From Beaufortia kweichowensis (taxonomy: Eukaryota > Chordata > Actinopteri > Cypriniformes > Gastromyzontidae), in assembly GCA_019155185.1 (NCBI GenBank), contig CM032811.1, positions 7,584,075 through 7,648,074 on the forward strand: a stretch of 64,000 nucleotides of DNA, given 5' to 3'. How positions within the stretch are numbered: the stretch's first letter is position 1; each line of letters starts with the position of its first letter. The notes under the pieces are model-generated. The model did no database searches. It was not told the DNA's origin and was given only the letters and a program-made list of their open reading frames with translations. Position numbers and translations under genes: made by a program. Shown in pieces: positions 13,083 through 28,000 of this stretch.

Positions 13083-16000
13083 ATGCCTGAAGGAGCAGGC
13101 CGCGACAGCCAGAAAAAGAACAGCAACCAAGGTCAGATGTCAATCTAATATTATCATTACGGAAATCAGAGGGTGATTATGTAATATCACAAACAAAAAA
13201 TACAGGAACTGCTCATTCATGAAATTTGCTTGAAGTTGGAATGTAACAGAAACACACCCTATGTTGTGAAGAGAAGCTGGGAAAAGGAAGAAAGATATCT
13301 TTTGCCAGATATAACACAATTCTCAATGAAGATAAGAATGCCCAAGATAGAAGTGTCTGCTAGGAATGAAATGATAACAATTATCAGGTTCAGAACTGGA
13401 CTCCCTCTGAGAACTCTTGAAATTTCTGGAGCACAGCCTTCTCCTACTTTACAAAGAATGGCTGCTTACATTATCAGTTCAAACAAACTAAAAAAGATTG
13501 TTGGATATGTGCTGACAATTACAATTGTTTAGGGTTGGTCACCTTTCTTTGGAATGGGCTTTCTAAACAATTCATGATTGAATCGTGTTCAGATCATGCA
13601 ATAGAAATATAGAGACCAAAAGGCACATTTTTAAACACATTATTATGTCAAGTAGAAACTGGAACGTGTCAATACACAGCACATAACATCCCACAAGAGC
13701 AATTTATCTATAATAAAAATGACAACTCAGCCTTTAAATGTGTTGGGCCACATATTGAAAAGTTTACAATCAACACGAAAACAGAATGTTACAGCTTTAG
13801 AGGTCATAAACATCCGTGGAAAAGAAAATAATCACCAATATGATTAATTATCTCCTTTGGACAGATTGTTTGCAAAACCCTCTATAGCTCAGTTTCTGTC
13901 AAAGTTTGTATTTCCTGGATGCCAGTAAAGTTAAATAGGGGTCATTTCCTTTTTCTCAGGTAAAAAAGACACCAGTATGTTTCTCCTTTAGAGTTTCGGA
14001 TGAGATTATAAAATGGTGTAACTGTGTGGAGACAAATGTCAAAAATATTCATTTCAACTCACTCATTTCTTATCTTTAGTCTTTAAAATCTATTTTTTTG
14101 AGCTGTCCACATTACTTGTGTAGATCTGTATTGTTTTCTCTAAAGATTTCTAAAATGTGAAAATGTGTCTGTGAAATCCAAAATGTAATTATGAGATAAT
14201 GTACTTCAGAGCCAAAAATGACAAAATTACTTATTGCTATAAGTAATAGATTATATGATGGATTGATTTGTGAAACAGAAATTACAATACTGATTTTAAA
14301 TACTGAAATAATGATTTTATTGTCACTATGTTTTATTATTTTGCAAACAATACCGGAAGTTGGAGTTGTTAAATATTTATTTAAATTTTTGGCATGGCCT
14401 TATTAAATATTGACTCGGTCAATATTAAAGATATATATATAAAGATTATATTTTCACCAAATGTTATTTAGATTATGTTGGATGGTTTTATGTAGAAAAC
14501 AAGTTACAAAAAATTTACTTCAGCTGGGTTTTCACAGACAGGGTCTGATTGAACTTTCAAGCATTAAAATATTCACTGCATTGGATACCGAATTCCTTAG
14601 ACATCACCCTTCAACTGTATAAGCTTGACCTCAGCTTTCTCATGTTGACTGGTGGTATTAAGCAGCTCCGAACACCTTAAGTGGGAACAGCCTGTGTTTG
14701 GTTTCACCGCTTCCTGTGATGGGGTTGTCAGGTGCAGACTGGCACGGTAAACAGGAAGTATCTCAACAGACAGATGAGCACCCTGACACTCTAATATAGA
14801 TAAAAAATAACTCGGCTTGTTCTGCTATCAATCACTTCTAAGTTCCTACAGTAAATGTGCTGCAAAAGGCATATGGGAGGTCAACGAAACCAATATCTAC
14901 TCCATACATTTAATTTAACTTGATGTCATAGACATCATGTCATTTTTCTTATTTAACCATCTCTCTCTCTAATGTTGTAGTGGATGAATCTCACAAAACC
15001 TGTCATAAATCCTTTTTGCTTAACAAAATATCCATCTTACTTTTGGGTCCATGACAATATAACACACCAGTTCTCATTACCATACTCATTCACTGTTTTG
15101 TAAAGGACAAATTTGACACTTCTCAAAATGAAGTGGTTTTGCGGCGTGCACATTTATACACACTTACACAGGAAGTCTCTTCAGAAAGAGAAGTGTGCAC
15201 ATGTGAACGAGACTGGCACACATCTTTACGTACGTTAGACATCACTGGGTGTGTTTTTCCTGTAAAATGAGATTGATTTAGTCATTTCTAAAACAACATT
15301 TAGTTGTTCTTGAATACTTAGTGGAGGATGTTCTCATTAAACATGTGGTAGCCAATTGCAGAATCATTTGAGTTTTGAACCATTTGAGGACTAACCAAAC
15401 TGCAGGGAGGAGATATACACGGGTGGTCATTACAGTGAATGATTGACTACTGTGCAGATCAGGTATGTGATATCTTTCTCTTGGCTTTCACTTACATGGA
15501 CAATGGCCAAATGATCTTCACAGATCTCTGTGATCTACATAACAGACCTGGTTCTCTGTTTGTCTTTAAGGAGGCGAGCCTTGTAAATGTCTTTATGGGA
15601 CTTTCTCTCGAATAAAACAGTTCATAGAATAAGCATGATATTTATATTAAAAATACCACAATTACTTGATGATTGGACGAGGTTTAATAATATGTATTGC
15701 TGACTAACAATTCATCACAATTATTTGCACAAGTTACATTATTTCCAAATAGATCGCTGTCATTTGCTTTTTTCATAGATTGCTATTGCAAGGAAATGAG
15801 TTGTTGTAGATTTCTAAAACAGCTGTACAATTAATCGATTCATTACACTTTCCATTTCAAATCATATAATTATGAGGAACAGTATATGTGTGTTGGCACA
15901 TCAGCATGTTCATTAATCTTATCTGTAACCCTGACACTAATTCACTTTAAGAGATGCTTGGAGTTTGTTGGAGACCCCAACCTATTTAACCACTGTAATT

Positions 16001-19000
16001 CATGCTTTTAAAGTGTTTGTTCAGGCTAACAAAATCCATAGAGAAGACGGGCCTGTGATGAAGGTACATGCACGATAGCAGATGGTTCGACCATGTCACA
16101 TGAATGTTTCAGACTACATGCCCAAGTAGTGATGAAGAACGCTGTCTGTGTGCTTTTGTTCCAGAGGATGCATGGCGTTTACATTGTCACACTTCATGCA
16201 TCTGTCGGAACGAATTTATGTCAAGCTTTGAAGCGGCCACAACTGTGCCCTTGAATGCTTTAACAATGAGTACAGCAGATATAGCTCATTCTTAGATAGG
16301 CATCACATGCAATTGACCTCAGAATGGCGAAAGATAGCCGTATCAGTGATCTATGTCTGGCTGCACTGGGTTTTCCAATCCTAATTCTCACATTTTTTTA
16401 ATGTGCGACTGCCGCCACAGTGGTGCTGATCTTGGACTGGATCCAGCAAAAGATAAACACATGCCTTCATGTATAGTTTATGAGCGTGTTTAAATCCGAT
16501 TTAGGCAGTCAATATTACCAAAGTGCTTTCAAACCTTATATGAAAGGTTCCAGCTAACGGTCAGACGAAATACTTGATGGATGATAGGCAGGCTTGGCGA
16601 GCAGGAGAGCGTAGAGAGTAACGGTTGGCTGGATCGCCCAGCTAGGTCAGAGGAAATGGAGGATTGTTCTTCTCTGTCAGACCCGTTCTGTAACTGGGCC
16701 ACTATTGTAACCAGCACAAAGTATTCAGTCTTTAAACAATGCCAATTTTTATAGTACTCTGTACCGGCCTGCGTTCACTCGTCTTGACCACCAGACTGTT
16801 GTGTTGGGTTTTGATACAGGTCTTTAGGGAGAACATCGTTAATTTGTTTTGTCTGAGATTTTCTGGTTCACAGAGGGCGTGACTGATTGTGTGACTTGTG
16901 TGTTCGCAGGTTTAATCGTGCAACAAATTACTGCCAGGAAGTTGTGATTTTCATTTCCTTTCTTTACAGTGTGTTTGTGTCTCATGTGCGACGCTTTCAG
17001 ATTGACTCTGCGGGTTTGCTGCAAGCCAGTGCAAAGTTTTGCACAGTTACACCTCTTTCCAGAAATACGAAATATTTGCAGAAAAATATTATTAGCACTC
17101 TTATTTCCCACAATGTAATAAAATATAAATAATTATACATTTTTTCCTCTAATTACTCTAATCAGTTTTTATTTTCCAAGAGGATAATAGCACTTTGCAC
17201 AATTTGGTCTTGGATGGATTTGATGAGATGTTTGAGTTCATATTGACATCTTTAATTTCTAATTGTATACTTTGGTATATCTTTGGTCTATTTTGGCAGA
17301 TATTAGTGCTGTTTAAGACATTCTTGAGATCTGGTATCTCTTTCACTGGAGAAAAATCTGAAAAGCAAATTAAATTTTTATTATTAGATTCTACAAGTTT
17401 TTTTGTTTTTTTTAAAAGATCCATTTGCAATTTTTACAACATCGATGTTACCACATTGCATTATATTCCATGATCATTACATTTTTAAACTAACTTTACA
17501 CATTTCTGTCTCTCCTCACTGCAGTTGCCAAGCGCCCCTCCTCCGTGTCCTCACTGAGTGGTATCGTGAGCCGCATGGCCTCCTCGGGGGGCGCGTCTCG
17601 TGGGAGCTGCACCTCTGTGAACACTGTGTGCTCCGACAGTGACCGTGGTGCCAGTCTCAGCTCCTCCGCCTCCTCTGCCTCACTTCAGGATGGACACTCT
17701 TCCTCTTCATCCTCATCACTTCCCTACGGAGCCGTGCCGTCCTACCCCGGGCCTCAGCGTAATGGCTCTGACATCAGTCTGGACCTCACGCCTCTCTCCC
17801 TGCTGACGGGAGCCGGTCCACTTCCGGTCTCCACAACTCCGATGCCCAAACTCTCTCGCTTGGAGAGGGTGGCACTGGAGATAGTGGAAACTGAGCAGGC
17901 CTATGTAAGGGACCTGAAGAGCATTGTGGAGGTAAGGATCATATACATGCTGCTATTGGAGCTGTTTGTACATGTTTATTCTGTCATAATTTATAATTCT
18001 GTCATACAGTGTACATTGAATAACATCATATTATAACATGCATAAAATATTGCACATAATTCGCAATATTTCACTTTAGCAGATAAATAATGATGCTTGA
18101 CTTGATTTAGATCTGTTAAGGTTTGTTTTTTTCCTTAGATGATATAATTCATGCCTTTAAATGTATTTTATTAATTTCAGGATTTGGATCCATTTTTGGG
18201 ATCACTTCGTTATGGATACTATTATTTTCCATATTATTAGGAAATAATATATTTAATAATAATATTTATTTAATATTATTAATATTATTTTATAATTATT
18301 TTATATAATAATTAATACTCTTATTTTCCTTATTATTGTCCAAACCCATTCAAGACCCTCTACCAAGCTGTCACAAATCATAGCTGGCTTGAATTATATT
18401 CTAATCTAATAAATCTAATGACAAAAACAAACCTAAACAGTAATAAATAAAATAAATAATAAAATAAAAGCATAAAAAAAACTTTCTCTTAATCTAAAAC
18501 TGCTTGGTGATGCTTGTAGAAAAGCTCAGTCATGCGAACTCATCCAAGTCAGTATTACACCCTCACATTTCCTCGCCTGCACCCCTCCTGGTATGTAATC
18601 CAGAGAAAGCTGAGCCTTTTCACTGTGCCAGCGGCGATTTAAAATGTGATCATTGTGAGATTCTGCTGTGCCATTCATCACAGGTTCAGGTGGAGCAGAG
18701 GAGATCATGGCAGTGGATGAAAGCTGCAGTAAATTCAGACTGTCACTTCAAACGCATCTTTGCACTGCTTCTCGCTGGCGCGGCTCTCATCCGGGACAAT
18801 GAGGAGGCTGTTGCTCAGCGTTTTGAACACACACGGGCAAATCAGAGCATGCTGTAAATATAAGAGCCTCTTTGTTGACGGCTCTCAACATGTGCATCGT
18901 ATTTCAATGCTCAGGTTGCCCAGAGATCAGACCTCTGTGGTGACCTCCAATGGAGGTCATAGACACATATGAAAATCAACAGAGGAGAGAGGAATGTGCA

Positions 19001-22000
19001 TAAATACATATTTTTGAAACAGACAAGTGGTCTGTTGAGCGTCTAGTCAAGTAATCTGTCTAAGGAAGTCTGATGTGTTTCATAAGACACAATGTTGGAT
19101 TTAAAATCAATCTCAGGTCGTTTGTGCCGATGGTACTGACAGTTTTTTGTATCGAGCGACAGGGTCTTTGTGATTGTGGTCAATCGCAAAACCTTACACA
19201 GCCTTTGAACTCAAAGGTGCGGGTCTCTGACAGCAAAGGATCATGGGTACGTGAGCCGCAGGTTGGGGAATGCCTGAAATGTAATTCCTTTTGCTAATGG
19301 TTTATTTGAAGTCAAACTTTTTATAAGCCAATAAAAAGAGAGGACATGCAAGCTTTGAAAAGATGTCGCGAGATCAAATATCCATAAATTAGCTGTTGAC
19401 AGACAGGATTTTGCAGAGGAATGCTGCTGTTTTATCAATCTGTGGTCACAAAATGGAGGCTGAGTATTGCTGGAAGGCGGTTTTGGGGATAAAGTGCTGA
19501 CTCTGAGAGATGTGTGCATGATGTCTGATTAGAGTCATACTCAGTCCGTCTCAGCTTCTATTAGTAAGAGACGTCTGGTTTTGATAGAAGGCATAACAAA
19601 GAATGATGTCAAGCTCGCTGGAAACGAGAGCCCATCATATAATGAGCGTGAGCTCGGAGGCTTTTTGTCTTTTGTCTATGTGGGTTATTATTAGGTTGTG
19701 AACTGTCATTTGGTGGCGCTCAGGTGCCATGAGTTTATCATGTTTGTGTGTGGGGAGCGTTTAGGGGAGTAGGACCGAGAGATTCCCCTTCTCTTTTCAG
19801 CTGTATTTCAGCCAAATAGGACAGGAAATTAGGGGCTGAGGGGGGCTTGGCTATAACCCCCATTCTGGGGCACAAGCAGAGATGGAGAGGGGCTGTTCAC
19901 GAGAGAGAGAACGACCCATTCCCTTCCAAACTTTAGTCTGACCTACTTTCACAGACAAAGACTTGCAACTAACTGTTGCTCTCTCTTTTCCTCTCGCTTG
20001 CTCTCTCTCTCTCCCCCTATTGTCTGTCACCTTTCCAAACTTCCTCTTAGAGATAACTGTCTCCTTTTGTCTTTTGTCTGTCTTTCTTTCTTTCTTTCCT
20101 TCTTTCTTGCGTTCTTTCCTTCTTTCTTGCGTTCTTTCCTTCTTTCTTGCGTTCTTTCTTTCTTTCCTTCTTTCGTTCTCTCTTTCTCTCTCCATCTCTC
20201 TCTCTCTCTGTTCCATATCCCATATGTAAACATGTATGTTTCGCTTTTTGCCAGACTGACTGTCATAACACACTTTGCACACTCTGTAGTAAGTCATTTT
20301 GCTAAGAAAGCATCTGCCAAGAACATGTGCTCATAACTTACTGTCTCTTTGTGTGCCTCTGGTGCCGCTCGTCTCTCACACTGTCCTTTCATAACACACA
20401 ATGTAATCCTCCGATTTCCCCTTACCTCCTGGATTTTCACTCTTGCCTGTGTCATCACTCATCTCTTCATCTACCTCTCCAGTATGTGTCACCATCACGA
20501 TGGTTCGGGGGAATTCTCTCCAGCCTGTGGCGGAGTGTAAATCAGTGTAATTACAGTGTCCCATTTCTTTCTGCCTTTTGAAGGTGCTGAATGTGCTATT
20601 CCCTTATTTTCTGCCCCTTTTTTGCCCCCCACCTCTGTATGTTTGCCTTCCCAGACGTCTTGTGGCTGTGGAAACAAACAGAGGAGGAAAAAAGCCTGTG
20701 TTTTATGGTCCAGGAATGTGGAGGCACAGGGCAATAGGGAGTGTGACAAAGAGAGAACCCCTTATAAAGCCAGCGTGTCTCGCATGCCTCATAATGTTTG
20801 TTTATTTTAAGCCAGTTATTGAAACCGTAGAGGTTAAGAGTTTGTTTTGTTTGGTGGCCTTTCTTTTGTTTGCCTCAGTGTCTGTATTTTCTCTTGGGAG
20901 ATGGTGACTGCCATTGTTGGCACTGCATCTTTAGTCTCACTTTTTAAGGGTTAATGAGGTCCAGCACTGCTGCAGTGATATTAGATAGCGCTACAGTTCA
21001 GCAGCTAAAAACCAGACCACTCTTGAGACCGTTTGCCTGGATTGTATTTAATTTTTGGCCTCTGTTTAACAAAAATGAGGTTTCAAATATGATTAACGTT
21101 TTAATTTAACGCAGAGCACATTTTCCTTATTAAGTCAAAAATGTATCTTTATAGCCGCAGTATTATGATGATTATATCATTACATTAAATCAAACCCCTT
21201 TGAAGTGGGGAAACCTCACAACCCCAACACTGATAGCTAAATATTAAGCTATACTGCCGACTAGTGACATTTCATTGTTTTATTAAATTAACTTTCCCAG
21301 AGAAGGTAATTTACATTATCTTAACAGTTTACTCCAGAACAAGTCCTTTATAGAGAATTGGAAAGTTTGCTGACAACTCTGATATAAATATTGTGGGTTG
21401 GGTCGCATGCTTTGTATGTTTACACTGTGGTGTCCACAGTAATTACATTACACAAATTGGTGTAAGAAGATCATTTAAAGGTGTAAGTTACATCCTGCTG
21501 ATATGGGCCTATTTAAAGTATTATAGTCCTAATTTCTTTTTTTAATCCATGAATTACAAATCTTGGAAAATGTAATGGAATTGATTAAATACAATTTCAC
21601 AGATCTCATGGGTTTGCAGAATGGTTAACAAAGTAAAACTAATTCAAGTGATAAAATGCCTAGTATGATTTCAGTGAGGCCCTTCACACTTCACACTGTC
21701 TTTCTCTGGTTCTCTCTCTCAGGACTATCTTGGCTGCATTATCGACTGTGGCGACTTGCCTCTCAAACCTGAAGAGGTCAGCACCCTCTTCTGCAACATT
21801 GAGGACATCTATGAGTTTAACAGGTAGGGTGTCTGCTTTCTGCATTTTTGTCTACTTTTTGTCTCAGTTTTTTAAAGGAACAGTTCACCTGAAAATCAAA
21901 GTCTTTTACCTACTTTTATGTTGTTTTCTATGATTTGCATTCTTCCATAAAACACAAAAAGAGAAAGTTTGTACCAGTCTTTTTTTGTGGGGTTGGAAGA

Positions 22001-25000
22001 TTCACAAGGTTTTTGTGAATCTTAATGATCTTAATGATTATTTTCCCCATTGACAGCAACTGTATGCAAAAGAGCAACTTATAAAACCCTTGAAACTTTT
22101 TTCTTCTGTATTCAATGAAAAAAGAAACTCATCTGGGTTTGGAACGACATGAATGGAATTGTCATTTTTGGGTAAACTGTTCCTTTAAAGCTCTGGTGGT
22201 CATGTCTGACTCACAGACATCTTCCTGGGTGGCGGCCGCAGCGGTGTCTGTTGAATCTGTCTCAGACACAATGACCTGACTGTACTCTGTCCTACCATAA
22301 GGGACGATGTGCAGATGTCAGCCAACTGTTATTGTATATGTTAATTTTGATGCACTCCAGCACACCATCCCCAAAATGCTGTACTTGATCTGAAATGCAT
22401 GGATTGTGTGAGACGATGGTTCGGCCTTCATCATAACTTCTGCTGTTTTTAAAGCAGATATGCTGCATATGGTTTATTACACTGCGAGTGCATGCATGGC
22501 AACCTGGATAATTTTGTTGTCTGGTTGTGTGTCTGCTTCACAATATTTATTGCACTGGATGTTTATTTTAGACCCAAATTTGATCAATTTTGTACATACT
22601 ATTCTGCATTGTTTATTTTGCTTTATGTAAGTGTTGAAAGGTGTACTGACATTTATTAATTCCCAGAGGACAGTATTATTCCTCAAGTATTTCTCATTTA
22701 TGTTTTCAGTTATGTGTCATTTAAGTATCAAGTCTCACATGTTTCCCCTTAAAATTCTTTTGAACAAATAAAATTAGACACAAATGAGAGAAAACTCTGG
22801 TTGCAGACTTTGGTTGCGAGATATTTTTGATCCAGGAGAATAAATTAGCTGCATTTAATCTTACTGCTGTCAATGAGAAATAATTAAAATATTAGAGAAA
22901 TCTCATTCCCTTTTAAATCTCTTTCCTTATGGGCCATTAATTGTGACATGAAATGAACTGTAAACTCACATGTTGCTTAGGTCCTGGGAAGAAAGCTTTT
23001 CATACCTCTCATTTTTCCTCACTGCTCCTTGGCCTTCAATCACTCCCGCTGAGAGGCTTGTTTTCACACTATTTTCTTTCTTTCTGTCTACGCCAAGTCA
23101 GGCCCAGTCATTAAAACCCCTCTGATGACATTAGTCAGTGTGAAAATTGAATATGGCGCCTTACCACCAGCTCTCATGGGAAATCAACTTTGCTGTGCTG
23201 AAAACAGAAAATCTAACAAACACTTGAGTGTCCTTAGAGCCTCATTAAATAAAAACTGTAACATTGTTTCGAGGGCTTGTTTCTGTCTTCTCAGATGCAT
23301 TTGGTCTCTCTCTAAGACTAATTGTCATGTAATAAACAGAATGAGAGTTAATCATAAATTTTTCTTCTTTGTGAAAAACGTCCTTAAAGAGATTCATCAT
23401 TTACTTACCCTCATGTTGTTTTATATGATTTTTTTCTTAAGAAGAACATGAATGGCGCATTTAAGCAAACTGGTCAAAATGCTGTACTTTTCCATAGAGT
23501 AAATGTGTAAATTTAAAGTAAATGGTGACTGGGGGTGTCTAGCACCAAATAGGAAAAAAGTACCATGAAAGTCCATTTGAGTTCTGAATTGTAAATCTTA
23601 TGAATGCATATAATATTTTTCAATTGACTAAATCTGACGTCGTTCATGTCAAACATCATTTTTTCCAAATTTGAATATTTGCATAATAAATGCACAAAAT
23701 GAGATTTGAGGGGAAAATGTTAAGTCAAAGCTTTATTTTCCGTATGTTCCAGCAAAGCTATAAATTGGAGGATATGGTGACAGATTTTTCATTTATGGTT
23801 GGACTATCCCTTTAAATCAGCATTTACTTCCCATTACGTGGCACTGTAGTTATTAATACACTATGTAAAATAAAGCACTGACCTTGTTTTCTCATCCTGC
23901 CTCATAGTTTAACCATACAAAGCTCTCTTCATCATTTTTTACTTTTAAAAGTCCTGCTCATCACTTTGGAATGTAGCCCCTGTATTTACACTTGTTAAGT
24001 CTACTTTCTTGGCACTGCTCAGAGCTTTAGGACACAAATGTACCATTTTCTCCAAGCCAAAGCAGGACAGGCTCTGAGGTAGAGCTCCAGCCCCTGTGGT
24101 GAACAAGCCACACATGGCCTGTCAGAAAGTGAGGGTGCAGCCAAGCGAGCAATGCATCCTGGGACAGCAGACAGGACTTATTTTGTTCCCATAGACATCT
24201 GTCCAGTTATAGTGAGCATTGTAAATTGTGCCTTTGCACTGGAATGCTGCATTTGTCTTTTGCAGCGAATGCAACAGAGCAAGCTGTTTTTGCTGGCTTG
24301 GAAATCTCCTCTCAGTTTTGCAGTGATGAAAACATTCCATTGCTGACTCATTTCTGTGTTTAGCAATTGATCTTTTAAAACCTGCAGTTTGTTTTCCAGG
24401 TTTATTTTAGCAATGTTTATTCAGACCAGTCTATGTCATGCAACCCTATTTCTGATTTCTTTAAATGGGTCAGGTACACTTGCTTCACCATATTGCAGCT
24501 ATCTCTATCATGATTTATGAGTAATGAGAAGACTGTTCAAAGGGATAATGAAAGAAGATATTTTGAGAAATTGATTTTGTGTCCATAAAATGGATGTCAA
24601 TGGGGTCAATGGTGTTTGGTTACCAACTTTCTTTAAAATATCTTCTTTTGTGTTCTGCAGAAGAAAGAAAGTCATACAGGTTTGGAATGATATGAGGATG
24701 AATGATGAGAGAACTTTCATTTTTGGGTGAACTATCCCTTTCTTCTACCTGACAAAGTCCCTCAATAGAAAATAAACACAGCTAATGTGTCATTTTAAAC
24801 TTCTGTGGTGTCATGGTCTGACGCCTTGTCTATATTGAATCTTTCTTCTTTATTCACTGAGAATAAAAAGTGTTATTTTCTTATTAATAAAGACAGATCT
24901 GGTCTTTCCCAAAACACTCACTGACTCACATCTCCTCACTTTCTCCTTGATCTCATTCAGGAGAGGTTGAGATTTGTCCTGAGGATTACTTTATTGAACA

Positions 25001-28000
25001 AAGAAGAAGAAGAAGTATGTGAATTTCCCTCACCATAGGATGCTGGGTTTCCAGCAAAAATATAGTCTTGACTGCTGTGGGAAATATGAGCTAGATGAAA
25101 GAGAGCAAAAAAGGCGGTGAACTTCTGTTTGTAGCATGTTAATAGATGAATTGTTGGAGTTGGAGAAAAGAAACGAGTTGGAGAGAATGTGTGACTTGAA
25201 GGGTGAGGTGAAGATTAAATGGAACAAAGGGAGTTACTATTTTACATTTACAACCTCTCTTAGATGATTTCTCATCTCTGCTGCATTGTTCCAGACGATC
25301 ACTTAAGGAGCACACACAAGTCCAACAGTCAATCAAGATGGTTTGTTAAGCGATTCTGACACGGTCAAAGAACCGTTCAGCACTTGGCCTGGTGTCTGGA
25401 TGTATACATTTCTCATTGCACATTTCTCATCTAAAGTGCAAACACGAAAGCAGATACCTGTGGCTTTACAACAACATCTTCACAACATCTTGTTGTACAG
25501 TTACAGATTAAGAAACTGTTTTGTTATTGTGCCGCACTTTCAAATCTGTCTAATAGAGAAACCATGCATGAATCCATCTTTCTTCCTCATAACCACAATG
25601 AGGACCCTTCACCACAAAGGGCAACCACAAAATGGGCTTCGTCTTCAGAGGAGAAGAGAGGATGATGAAGACTGTGAAGAGTGCTGCGGTTTCCCGCCAA
25701 ACTTTTCCCCTCAGCCACATGAAGAAACGTCCAGAGTGTTTAGGGAGCGCCATGTTGTTTTCTTTAACAAGTCATGGAAGGAATATTTCCCTAGGGACTG
25801 ACCAGTCTGGTAGTTTTGAGGCCTCTCGTCTATGAATGTTGAAGTTTTGCTAATGAACTAAATGATATACAGTGTGGTTTCTTGAGCTGTCACAGAGTTT
25901 TTGTTTAACACTCAGGAGGTGCACTAGAAGAAAAGAGCAGCCAGTTGAAATCCTTGGGTCGAAATAGTGAGAAAAGGGAAAATCCATTCTTTTCCGTGTA
26001 GTGTTTGAGTTAAAATAGAGATTGTTTCACTAAACCAAACCCAAGCTTCCTTTATTGCCTCAAAGTCCAGATGCTTTTACTCACTGTTTTTCATTCATTC
26101 AATGTCTGACAGGAATCATTATCAGCCATATAACATTCACATCCATGGGTTTAGCGATAGTAGGGAAAAGAGGGAATTCGAGGTCAACTGTAGTGATATC
26201 AGCATATGTTTGGAGGGGAAATAAGTGTTGAGAAGGTAAAGAAGGGAACTGGGCCAAAATGAGATCTCTTCCATCTGTGTGCATTCAGGCAGTGGTTGGT
26301 CTGAATGGTAAAAAATGAAACAAATGAACGCCATTTGGAAATGCAGGCAGGAGTTAAAGAATATTCCAGTAAAAAGTGTCCTCTTGACATACCAGTCCCA
26401 GATGTTCCCACAGAGAGTGATTAACAGCGATGAAACAATGAGATATTCCAAGTCCTTATATGCCACTTGAACCAGATTTTGTCTTTTTTCCCTGTTTATT
26501 AATGACTGCAGGTTATAAGGACACGTGAGCAGGAATATTTGTGACGTGCACCTGAACTAACCTGAGGTGACCTTTTTATCTTTGACAGTGAGCTTTTGGA
26601 AGATCTGGAGCGTAGTCCACACGCGGCTGCCATAGCGGAGTGCTTTGTGGAGAGGGTAAGTACAGGAAGTATGAAATGGGCAATCCATGCAAATATCAAA
26701 CAAATAAAGTTTTCACCATACTGATAGCTCAGATGTCAATATTTGGTGGTTTAAAAACCCACGTAAGGTCTCTCCCAAAGTTTTTACGTTCAAAGCATGA
26801 TGTTTCACAGTCGGGTAAAGTGCTGTTTTCAGAATTGTCACGTCCATAACACTCCATATTGCTCATAGATGGGCACATAACAATAATTTTATGTTCTTTA
26901 AAGAGTCATCCCTTCTCCATTTGGTGTATTATTGCTTGGATTGTGCATTTTAATTCACAGAAATACTACAAAGTATATTGTCTCTCCAAATTTCCATTAT
27001 TTTTAAATAGATAACTTGTTCATAGACTGATTTCTATCATCAGAGATTTAGTCAAATATAAACCGATGGTTTGAACGAGCATACAGTATAGATACAGTTG
27101 GTTGTGACCCGTACTTGCACACATTTTTCAAATATATAATTTCTACTTGTGGTCTAATAGACGTCATTCTAGCTCTCCTCTTTAAACACAAGAAGCTGCT
27201 GGATCAGCCAAGCTGCCTAAAGGGAATCAGGTTTTTGTTAATGTGTTTCACTAAACCCTAATGGTGGGGCCCTTGCTTGGCAGTGTGGCAGAAGTGCACA
27301 TATCTGTGTTGGGGCCAGAAACAGATGGACTTTGTGAAACCAAGCCTAAACAAATCAGCAAACAGAGTTGAACTTTTAACACGTCAGCTGAGTGCGTTTA
27401 CAGACACTTTTGCTCTCCCTGTCCGTGCCACAATGATACAACAATGAGCAAACCGTGCTGGCATGGGAACCAGACAAGGACATCATTGTTTGGAGCGAGA
27501 GACTGAATGTGCTCGAGGGTCTTGCTGTCATGATTTGTGTCATGGTTTAGAAAAGGAAATTGTTCTTTACCTTCTAATCTGAGCTAGCTTTAGGCAGCTG
27601 TCCCCATTTTAATTTACAAAACTCAATGTTTACATCCTGCTGAAATAGCCTCTGTTAGGATCAATTAGCACTGTTTAAGGGAACACAGAGTACATTTGAT
27701 TAAGCCATTACCGGTGGGTTATTTTGAGGTTTGAGGCTTAACTTTAACCTTCTGTTATGCTGCAGAGACTGTTGAAGAGGGTCTAGTCTTATACCAACAT
27801 TTTGAAGGAACGGCAAACTTAAAACAAAAACAAAGCTGTACATTCGGACTAGATATCAGGCTCCAAATAAAGCACATATCAGAGATGTTTACATGCTCTC
27901 TGCATCTGCTAAGCAGCCCATATCTGGTCATATCTGCCTGCAGATGAGAGGTTTCACTTGATTGTTTTGTTGTGGTACTGCTTCTGTTTTAGGACATTTA

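Larger units (their letters stand above)
21824..26588. other. plekhg2: plekhg2 intron with three MITE copies
   Basis: No exon is supported here. It carries three short non-autonomous DNA elements (21872-22188, 23384-23815, 24539-24741), listed separately. The 25-26.5 kb part contains only short frames without usable splice sites. Confidence 0.7.

Noticed and set aside
19851..20336. Long frames rich in Arg/Glu/Lys or Leu/Ser/Phe
   Set aside because: They are translations of a TTTC/CT-rich repeat tract inside a plekhg2 intron.
25343..25801. 152-codon plus-strand frame in a plekhg2 intron
   Set aside because: It begins at a non-AUG or chance start, has no splice support and no recognisable domain.
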